Assembly: GCA_049323655.1 (NCBI GenBank)
Contig: JBMONO010000051.1
Span: 1-64,000 of the forward strand
DNA length: 64,000 bases
Direction of reading: 5' to 3'
Source: DB1 sp049323655
Lineage (GTDB): Bacteria > Desulfobacterota > Desulfobulbia > Desulfobulbales > SURF-16
Each line of letters starts with the position of its first letter. Positions within the stretch are counted from its first letter, which is position 1. The notes beneath the pieces are model-generated. The model made no database searches. It worked only from the letters and a program-made list of their open reading frames with translations, and was not told the DNA's origin. A program made the translations under genes and the position numbers. This document shows positions 54,926-61,608 of this stretch, one piece after another.

Positions 54926-56484
54926 CAGCCCCGCCGCCGTTATCGTTCGCCATTGTTGTCGATCTGGCCGGTTCGGCCATGGTTATCCTCTTCTCCTTTC
55001 TTTCCCTGCGCTACTCCTATTTCCTTGCCAAACGACAGCCAGACAACTTCCTCTGGGGATTTCTCTTTTATTTCTCCATCGCCATCTCCGCCTTTGCCAT
55101 TTCCCGGGGTGTTGGTCATATCGCCCGCCAGCTTCTGGTGCTGAGCGGGCGTGAAAATGTCTGGGAGATTCTTTCGCCCTACTCTGGCGGTTTCAACACC
55201 CTGCTGCTCATCTCGGTCTCCGCCGTCACCATTTACTACCACAAGGGACTGGCCGCCTATAAAATCATCAGCAGTGAGGCGGCAAAACTCGCTGAGGCCA
55301 ATCTGAAACTGGCCGACAGCGCCTGCGAATTGCAGAAGATGAACAACCATCTCGAAGAGATGGTGGAGGAACGCACCCGCGACCTCTCCAAATCGGAAAA
55401 GAAATTCCGCCACTTTTTCGAAAACTCCAAGGACATGGTCTATTTCTGCAATGCCGGTGGCGAAATCTCCGACATCAACACAAGCGGACTCGTCATGCTC
55501 GGTTACGAAGAGCGGCCACCCACCATCAATCTCCTCTCCTTTTTCAAAAGCGAGGAAACCCTGACCCGGTATCTTACCACCCTGCACGAAATGGGCTTTG
55601 TCAGTGACTTCGAACTGGAACTGCAAACACAAGATGGCTCCACCCGCCACATTCTGCTGACCGCCAATGCCATCCGCGACGGGCAAGGCAACATGATCGG
55701 CTGCGAAGGCATCGCCAAGGACATGACCCGATTGCGCCAGATGACCGAACAGCTGATCAACCAGGAAAAAATGGCCTCGGTCGGCCAGATGGCTGCCGGC
55801 GTGGCCCATGAAATCAACACCCCGCTCGGCATCATTCTCGGCTACGCCCAACTCATGAAGGATGACTGGGATAAAGATGACGAAGTGTACCAGAATCTCG
55901 AGGTCATTGAGCGGCAGGCCTTGGCCTGCCGAAAAATCGTTGCCGATCTTCTCAAGTTTTCCCGCCGCTCGGAACGGGCCAAACGAGAACTCGCCATCAA
56001 CGCCATCATCGAGGAAGTGCTGGCGGTCAGCGAGCACCATCTCAATATCAGCCGCATCAGCGTCATCCGCAACTTCACCGCCGATCTGCCGCCGATCGTC
56101 GGCGACCCGGAACGCCTGCGCCAGGTCTTCATCAATCTCTTCACCAACGCCCAGCATGCCATGGAACAGGGCGGAGAACTCTTTCTCTCCTCCCGGTACG
56201 ACAACAACGCCGCCATGGTGGAGGTCACGGTGCGGGATACGGGCACCGGCATTGCCGAGGAAATCAAATCAAAAATCTTCGACCCTTTTTTCACCACCAA
56301 GGAAGTGGGAAGAGGAACCGGGCTCGGTCTCTCCGTCGCCTACGGCATAGTCCGCGATCATGGCGGAACAATATCGGTGACCAGCCCGGCGGTTGCCCCA
56401 CTGACCGACCCCGAGAGACCGGGAACCATTTTTTGCCTGCGGTTCCCGATCGCCCCCGAGGAAGAACAGGCGATAAACGAATGA
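54922..56484 (+). CDS. Membrane PAS sensor histidine kinase
   Basis: A 520-residue kinase. Three membrane segments lie at about 8-28, 43-63 and 88-107 in a layout echoing the small protein before it; a coiled coil (120-155), PAS domain (about 160-275) and NtrB-like transmitter follow, with acceptor His in AAGVAHEINTPLGIILGYAQ, N box INLFTNAQHAM, and GRGTGLGLSVAYG. ATG 54922 is used because the longer frame overlaps the upstream gene. The response regulator starts 15 bases after its stop. Confidence 0.93.
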   Translation: MTAPPPLSFAIVVDLAGSAMVILFSFLSLRYSYFLAKRQPDNFLWGFLFYFSIAISAFAISRGVGHIARQLLVLSGRENVWEILSPYSGGFNTLLLISVSAVTIYYHKGLAAYKIISSEAAKLAEANLKLADSACELQKMNNHLEEMVEERTRDLSKSEKKFRHFFENSKDMVYFCNAGGEISDINTSGLVMLGYEERPPTINLLSFFKSEETLTRYLTTLHEMGFVSDFELELQTQDGSTRHILLTANAIRDGQGNMIGCEGIAKDMTRLRQMTEQLINQEKMASVGQMAAGVAHEINTPLGIILGYAQLMKDDWDKDDEVYQNLEVIERQALACRKIVADLLKFSRRSERAKRELAINAIIEEVLAVSEHHLNISRISVIRNFTADLPPIVGDPERLRQVFINLFTNAQHAMEQGGELFLSSRYDNNAAMVEVTVRDTGTGIAEEIKSKIFDPFFTTKEVGRGTGLGLSVAYGIVRDHGGTISVTSPAVAPLTDPERPGTIFCLRFPIAPEEEQAINE

Positions 56485-56499
56485 GCATCAGGAGGAATT

Positions 56500-56859
56500 A
56501 TGGCCGAGATAATCGTACTGGATGACGTGCAGGACGCAAGCATGCTCATCAAGAAGATTCTCACCAAAAAAGGGCACACAGTTCACGCCTTCACCGAGGA
56601 GGAGGAGGCTATCGCTTTTGTCAGGGGACATAAGATCGATCTGGCGATCCTCGACATCAAGCTGAAAAAGATGAGCGGCATCGAAGTGCTCGCCCATCTG
56701 AAACAGATTCGGCCGGACATCCGGGCCATCATGCTCACCGGCTACCCGACGGTGGAAACGGCGCGGGAGGCGATCAGCCTCGGGGCCAGGGAATACTGCG
56801 TCAAGCCCATTGACCGGGATGAACTGGAAGACAAGGTCGCCAGGGTGCTTGCCGGCTGA
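56500..56859 (+). CDS. Single-domain response regulator
   Basis: A 119-residue receiver-only protein: acidic pocket in IIVLDDVQDA, phospho-acceptor Asp in IDLAILDIKLKKMSG, Thr in IMLTGYPTVETA and Lys in YCVKPIDRDEL. With no DNA-binding domain it must act through protein contacts or a phosphorelay. A strong AGGAGG site precedes the ATG. It lies between the kinase and the molybdopterin enzyme, about 100 bases before the latter. Confidence 0.94.
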   Translation: MAEIIVLDDVQDASMLIKKILTKKGHTVHAFTEEEEAIAFVRGHKIDLAILDIKLKKMSGIEVLAHLKQIRPDIRAIMLTGYPTVETAREAISLGAREYCVKPIDRDELEDKVARVLAG

Positions 56860-56959
56860 CCGGCCCGGTCGGACAGCCGGTTGCGGAATGAGCAGAGATG
56901 AGCCGGGGCGTATCGACAACACAATACGGCAGCCAGACAAACTCAAGCAGGAGGGAATC

Positions 56960-59074
56960 ATGAAAAAAACTGTTTACTCCATCTGCGGCATGTGCACGGT
57001 GCGCTGCCCGATCCGCGTGGAGACCGAGGACAACCGGGTGACGTGGATTGAAGGGAACCCGCATCTGCTGGGCGGCGCGCTCTGCGCCAAGGGTTCGGCC
57101 GGCATGGCGCTCATTGACGACCAGGAACGGCCGCAGCAACCGCTCATCCGCGAGGGTGGACGGGGCGCGGGTCGCTGGCGCAAGGCGAGCTGGCCCACCG
57201 CCTATGACTACATCGCGGAAAAGCTGAAAAAAATCAAGAAAGAGCATGGCGCGGAATCGGTTGTCCTTTCCTCCCGCGGCGGCCCCTGGCAGAACCTGTA
57301 CAAAACCTTCATCCACGCCTTCGGCTCCCCCAACTACACCAATCATGACTCGACCTGCGGCCGCAACACCCATCACGCCAGCCTCTCCATCAACGGCGTG
57401 GGCCGCAAGGATTTTCAGTACGACATCAAGAACGCCAACCATCTGGTGCTGTTCGGCCGCAACATGTTCGCCTCCCTGCGCATCGCCGAAAACCTCCAGA
57501 CCATGGACATGCTCGATCGCGGCGGCCGGCTGACCTACGTCGATGTCCGCCAGAGCATGACCGGCCTCAAGGCCACCCGTTTCTTCCAGGTGCGGCCCGG
57601 CACCGATTACGCCCTGGCGCTGGCCATGATCCACGAGATCATCAGGCGCCGGATCTACGACGAGGCCTTCATCAGCCGCTATGTCAGCGGTTTCGACGAT
57701 CTCTGCGCCTTCATCGAACCCTACACCCCGGCCTGGGCCGCCGAGGAATGCGGGGTCAAGGACAAGGCGATCAAGGCCTTTGTCGACGAGGTGGCCGAGG
57801 ACCGGCCCAAGGTCATCTTCCATCCGGGCTGGAATCTCTCCCGCTACAAGGATTCCTTTTACGCCAGCCGCGCCCTCCACATTCTCAACGTGCTGATGGG
57901 CAACATCGAAATGGAGGGCGGACTGACCATCCCCAAGGGGGCGGGTGACTGCGGCATCAAGGGCATCCGTCAGCTCGACTGTCCGAAACCGGACATCAAG
58001 CGGGCGGACGGAGTCGGCTGGAAATATCCCCATTTCGACAAGGGTCCCGGCCTCCAGCATCTCTTCTTCAACGCCATGCTGACCGAGGACCCCTATCCGG
58101 TCAAGGCATGGATCGCCATGCGCCACGATCCGTTCGTCTGCATGCCTGATCCGCGCAAACAGAAGGAGGCCTTCGACAAATGCGACCTGCTGGTGTCCAT
58201 CGACACCCACTACAGTGAATTCGGCTGGTATGCCGATGTCATCCTGCCGGAATCGACCTATCTGGAACGGGACAATCCCATCTGCCAGCAAAAGGGGCTC
58301 AAACCGCGGCTCGCCGTCCGCCGTAAAGCGGTCGACCCGACCTTCGACACCAAGCCCTCCTGGGAGATCTTCAAACAGCTGGCCGACCGCCTCGACATCG
58401 GCGAACACTTCCCCTACAATTCCATCGAGGAGCTGTGGGCATGGCAGCTCGAACCGACCGGCTTCACCATGGCGGATTTCGAGAAAAAGGGATTTATTTC
58501 TCTCTCCGACAAACCAATCTATTACGACCGCGACAAGCTGGACGGCTATTTCAAGACGCCGTCCGGCAAGATCGAGATCATCAGCCAGAAGCTGCAAAAG
58601 GCCGGACTCGAATCGCTCAAAGCCTACCAATCGCCGATCAAGCCGCCCAAGGGGATGTTCCGCCTGGTCTACGGCCGCTCCGCGGTCCACACCCACGGCC
58701 ACACCATCAACAATCCCCTGCTCTCCGAACTGATGCCGACCAACACCCTGTGGATCAACACCCGGGCCGCCGGCAAGCTCGGCATCAACGACGGCGACCT
58801 GGTCGAGGTGCTGTCCGAGGACAACAGCTATTCCGGTATCATTCAGGCTCATGTCACCGATTTCATCCATCCGGAGGCGGTCTACACCGTCCATGGCTTT
58901 GGTCGCCAGATTCCACTGCAGACCAGGGCATATCACGCGGGATTAAGCGACCAGAAACTGATGATCGGCAAACTGGACGACTGGGACCAGGCCGGCGGCG
59001 CGATCAATCTCTGCGAGGCCTTTGTCCTTGTCCGGCGCAGCGCCAGAAACCCGAAGAGGAGGGTGGAGTTATGA
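56960..59074 (+). CDS. Molybdopterin oxidoreductase, PhsA/PsrA-like catalytic subunit
   Basis: A 704-residue member of the DMSO-reductase superfamily with a bis-molybdopterin cofactor. The N-terminal 4Fe-4S site is Cys9, Cys12, Cys16, Cys42. The likely metal ligand is Cys133 in NHDSTCGRN, as in polysulfide/thiosulfate reductases and periplasmic nitrate reductases. The C-terminal molydopterin-binding domain begins near 570 (FRLVYGRSAVHTHGHT). No twin-arginine signal is present (MKKTVYSICGMC), so it should be cytoplasmic, unlike PhsA/PsrA. ATG 56960 has GGAGG upstream. Its stop overlaps the ferredoxin subunit. Substrate is unknown; sulfur oxyanions are a guess from neighbours. Confidence 0.9.
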   Translation: MKKTVYSICGMCTVRCPIRVETEDNRVTWIEGNPHLLGGALCAKGSAGMALIDDQERPQQPLIREGGRGAGRWRKASWPTAYDYIAEKLKKIKKEHGAESVVLSSRGGPWQNLYKTFIHAFGSPNYTNHDSTCGRNTHHASLSINGVGRKDFQYDIKNANHLVLFGRNMFASLRIAENLQTMDMLDRGGRLTYVDVRQSMTGLKATRFFQVRPGTDYALALAMIHEIIRRRIYDEAFISRYVSGFDDLCAFIEPYTPAWAAEECGVKDKAIKAFVDEVAEDRPKVIFHPGWNLSRYKDSFYASRALHILNVLMGNIEMEGGLTIPKGAGDCGIKGIRQLDCPKPDIKRADGVGWKYPHFDKGPGLQHLFFNAMLTEDPYPVKAWIAMRHDPFVCMPDPRKQKEAFDKCDLLVSIDTHYSEFGWYADVILPESTYLERDNPICQQKGLKPRLAVRRKAVDPTFDTKPSWEIFKQLADRLDIGEHFPYNSIEELWAWQLEPTGFTMADFEKKGFISLSDKPIYYDRDKLDGYFKTPSGKIEIISQKLQKAGLESLKAYQSPIKPPKGMFRLVYGRSAVHTHGHTINNPLLSELMPTNTLWINTRAAGKLGINDGDLVEVLSEDNSYSGIIQAHVTDFIHPEAVYTVHGFGRQIPLQTRAYHAGLSDQKLMIGKLDDWDQAGGAINLCEAFVLVRRSARNPKRRVEL

Positions 59075-59523
59075 ACAGATACATGATTTACCTCAACACC
59101 AAACGATGCATCGGCTGCCATGGCTGCGAGGTCCACTGCAAGACCAACAAGCGGTTGCCGGTCGGCCCCATCCTCTGCGAGATCGACCACAAACCGCTCA
59201 AATCGATCAAGGGGGTGCCAAAGACGGAATTCTCCTTCCGCTCCTGCTATCACTGCGAGGACCCGGCCTGCGTGCCCATCTGCCCCACCGGCGCCATGCA
59301 GAAACGGGAAGACGGCATCGTCTATGTCGACAACGAAAAATGCGTCGGCTGCATGGCCTGCCAGGGGGCGTGTCCCTGGCAGATCCCCCAGCACAATCCG
59401 CTGACCAACAAGGCGGTGAAATGCGATTACTGCATGGATCGCCTTGATGCGGGCCTGAAACCGGCCTGTGTGACCAAATGCACCACCCACGCCCTGACCT
59501 TCGTCAGGTTGCAGGAGCTATAA
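59071..59523 (+). CDS. Four-cluster 4Fe-4S ferredoxin subunit (DmsB/PsrB-like)
   Basis: A 150-residue electron-transfer subunit with sixteen Cys in four groups: 13/16/19/23, 59/62/67/71, 91/94/97/101 and 118/121/133/137, the standard DmsB/PsrB/NrfC arrangement. It should pass electrons to or from the molybdopterin subunit, with which it overlaps by 4 bases. The longer upstream frame is a shadow. The membrane quinol subunit (NrfD/PsrC/DmsC) that normally follows is missing. Confidence 0.95.
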   Translation: MNRYMIYLNTKRCIGCHGCEVHCKTNKRLPVGPILCEIDHKPLKSIKGVPKTEFSFRSCYHCEDPACVPICPTGAMQKREDGIVYVDNEKCVGCMACQGACPWQIPQHNPLTNKAVKCDYCMDRLDAGLKPACVTKCTTHALTFVRLQEL

Positions 59524-59618
59524 ACCGAGATGGACGGAAAACGCGAACCGCGTGGACCGCTTATGGGAAAAGCAGGTGGGCAACACCACTGCCTTTTATC
59601 TCACAACAAGGAGGGAGT

Positions 59619-60836
59619 ATGAAAGAGAAGCTGAAGTATCTGGGAATGATGCTGTCGATTTTTGCCATCTTCTGCTGGACGGCGTCTCCGGTCGCGGCCC
59701 AGCAGGAGGCAGCAGCTCCGGCGGGGCCGACGCTCGCAATCGACAAGACGGAACTGAAAAACGGCGGGGTCATCAAGGTCACCGGCCAGGCCCCTGCCGG
59801 CATGCCGGTTTATCTGGAGGTATGGGCCGCCGACAAGTCGGTCCGCGCCAATTTTTTTGATAACAAAAAAGATGCAAAAACAGGCCAGATTCCCTATGTC
59901 TTTTATCTGACCTATGACATGCCGGCCTATTACAAAATCTTTGTGCCGGTCGATCAGAAAGAGAAATTTGCAGAACTCAAAAAAGCCGGCAAAAAATGGA
60001 AATACTCGGAGGCGGTGAAAGAACTGGGCGCCGATGCCGCCTATAGCGTCCCGGCCAAAATGAAAATCGATCGTTACAAGGCGACCCTGATGGCGAGCAT
60101 TATCGGCAGCCGCGGTGATCTGCTGTCCCAGATGGACGACAAGGAAAACCGAAAGCGCTCCATGAATCTCGTCAAGGCCCGCTTCAAGGACATGGAGAAG
60201 GTTTTGAGCCCGGATGTCGTCGTCAATCCGGACGGCACCTTTTCCGCGGAAATCACCATCCGCGAAGGTCTGGCGCCCGGCAAGTACAATATCGTCGCGG
60301 TCTGTGACAAAAACCTCAAAAGCACACCCGTTGTTTTTGAAAACAAAATCTCCTTTCCCCTGGTTTATCTCGGCACCGCCGGTACCAGCCAGAACATTCT
60401 CTGGCCCTTTCTCCTCTGCCTTGTCATCTCCATCTTCGGGGTGCTGATGGGCGCAGGCGGCGGTTTTATCTTAAACCCCATTCTGGTCAGTCTCTTTCCC
60501 CTGCCGCACACCATTGTCGCCGGCACCGTCACCCCCACCGTCCTCTTCTCCCAGGGCAGCGGTATTTACAACTATTCCAAGATCAAATTCATCAACTGGA
60601 AACTGGGCTGCGGCATCGGCTTCGCCATGCTGGTGGGAGGTTTCATCGGCCCCAAACTGACCGAACTCATCACCCTCGACCAGTTCAAATTCGCCTTTGG
60701 CTGGATTCTTCTTGTCCTGGCCGCTCTCATGTACTGGCAGACCACCGCCGGCTATCTCGCCAAAAACAAGAAGGAACAGGCCATTTTGAAAGAGTTCAAG
60801 AAACGTGCAGAAGAAGCCGCCAAGGCGAAACAATAA
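59619..60836 (+). CDS. TauE/SafE-type half-transporter with extracytoplasmic domain
   Basis: A 405-residue protein. A signal peptide (about 1-27, ending SPVAAQ) leads to an extracytoplasmic domain of about 210 residues (28-240), followed by four membrane helices with the TauE/SafE half-repeat: LLCLVISIFGVLMGAGGGFI, PHTIVAGTVTPTVLFSQGSG, LGCGIGFAMLVGGFIGPKL. The second half of a normal eight-helix TauE is encoded by the next gene, 15 bases downstream. The family exports sulfite, sulfonates or related anions. AAGGAGG precedes the ATG. Confidence 0.85.
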   Translation: MKEKLKYLGMMLSIFAIFCWTASPVAAQQEAAAPAGPTLAIDKTELKNGGVIKVTGQAPAGMPVYLEVWAADKSVRANFFDNKKDAKTGQIPYVFYLTYDMPAYYKIFVPVDQKEKFAELKKAGKKWKYSEAVKELGADAAYSVPAKMKIDRYKATLMASIIGSRGDLLSQMDDKENRKRSMNLVKARFKDMEKVLSPDVVVNPDGTFSAEITIREGLAPGKYNIVAVCDKNLKSTPVVFENKISFPLVYLGTAGTSQNILWPFLLCLVISIFGVLMGAGGGFILNPILVSLFPLPHTIVAGTVTPTVLFSQGSGIYNYSKIKFINWKLGCGIGFAMLVGGFIGPKLTELITLDQFKFAFGWILLVLAALMYWQTTAGYLAKNKKEQAILKEFKKRAEEAAKAKQ

Positions 60837-60851
60837 AGAGGAGGAACAACA

Positions 60852-61241
60852 ATGAAAGTTGATTTCTGGGGTCAGGAATTTGAAGCGAACATGATCGTCG
60901 GCTGCATCGGCGGTTTTCTCATTGCCGTAATGTCCTCCATGTTCGGGTTCGGCGGCGGTCCCTTTATGGTGCCGCTCATGACCGTCGGCCTGCGTCTGCC
61001 GATGTACATCGTCGTCGGCAGCTCGCTGCTCGCTATCTTTTTCAACACCTCGATGAGTTCCATCCGTCATTTCCAGTTCGGCAACTTCGATCTCATCCTC
61101 TTTCTCAGCATGTTTCCCGCCGCATTGCTCGGCGGTTACATCGGTCCGCAGATCGCCAAACGAGTCAACCCGATCATCGTCAAGCGGGTTGCCTGCGTTG
61201 GCCTGCTGCTCCTCGGCCTCAATTTGCTGGGGCTCTATTGA
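60852..61241 (+). CDS. TauE/SafE-type half-transporter, second half
   Basis: A 129-residue membrane protein with about four helices and the other TauE/SafE half-repeat: GFLIAVMSSMFGFGGGPFMV, YIVVGSSLLAIFFNTSMSSI, FPAALLGGYIGPQIAKRVN. It presumably assembles with the preceding protein into one eight-helix exporter. AGAGGAGG precedes the ATG. It is the last gene of the cluster. Confidence 0.87.
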   Translation: MKVDFWGQEFEANMIVGCIGGFLIAVMSSMFGFGGGPFMVPLMTVGLRLPMYIVVGSSLLAIFFNTSMSSIRHFQFGNFDLILFLSMFPAALLGGYIGPQIAKRVNPIIVKRVACVGLLLLGLNLLGLY

Positions 61242-61255
61242 TCGTCGCTCTCCCT

Positions 61256-61311
61256 CCCTCTCCGGCTCCGCCACTGCCCCGTCCTCTCTCCGGGGTGGGG
61301 GTCGGAGAGGG
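61256..61311 (+). terminator. Long hairpin after the split-transporter genes, possible terminator
   Basis: CCCTCTCCG (61256-61264) pairs perfectly with CGGAGAGGG (61303-61311), and inner GCCCC/GGGG segments extend the structure. There is no T run directly after it, so it may be a repeat-type hairpin that also stabilises or ends the upstream transcript. Confidence 0.5.
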
Positions 61312-61344
61312 ATTTCAGCACGGTTTTTTTGTGAACCGGCTTGT

Positions 61345-61462
61345 GAAAAATGATGGTCCCGCAAAAAACCGCAAACCATGGCAGGCGGGAAAGCGAAAAC
61401 AACGAGTTACAAAACACGGCCCGTCGGAATCGTCGCTTTTTGCGATTCCGCCAAAAAGGATG
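61345..61462. repeat. Dispersed intergenic repeat with hairpin, copy 2
   Basis: It matches 283-388 in the same orientation: GGCAGGCGGGAAAGCGAAAA followed by a GGAATCG...CGATTCC hairpin at 61426-61449 (8-bp stem including one G-T pair). The stem bases vary between copies while pairing is kept, which suggests selection for the structure. Confidence 0.65.
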
Positions 61463-61485
61463 GTCTCGTAAAAAGTGGAACTTAA

Positions 61486-61566
61486 CCACAGAGACCACAG
61501 AGTGCACAGAGGGAACTAATTGTAATTAAAGATTTTTCCTCTGCGTGCTCTGTGCGCTCTGTGGTG
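61486..61566. repeat. CCACAGAG-type imperfect inverted repeat
   Basis: ACCACAGAGACCACAGAG at the left pairs with CTCTGTGCGCTCTGTGGT at the right around an AT-rich centre (AACTAATTGTAATTAAAG). Similar ACCACAGAG repeats are scattered in many bacterial genomes. It lies about 45 bases before the next gene. Confidence 0.75.
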
Positions 61567-61608
61567 AAAAAAGACTTTTTACGGGTTTGTCAAAAAGGGT
61601 TTGCCACA

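Larger units (their letters stand above)
61242..61608. other. Repeat-filled gap before the PEP/pyruvate-binding gene
   Basis: No gene is seen. In order it contains a long hairpin (61256-61311), copy 2 of the dispersed hairpin repeat (about 61345-61462) and a CCACAGAG-type inverted repeat (61486-61566). Confidence 0.7.

Noticed and set aside
56801..58936. 711-codon minus-strand open frame opposite the molybdopterin gene
   Set aside because: It is the antisense of a clearly conserved gene and has no recognisable protein features.
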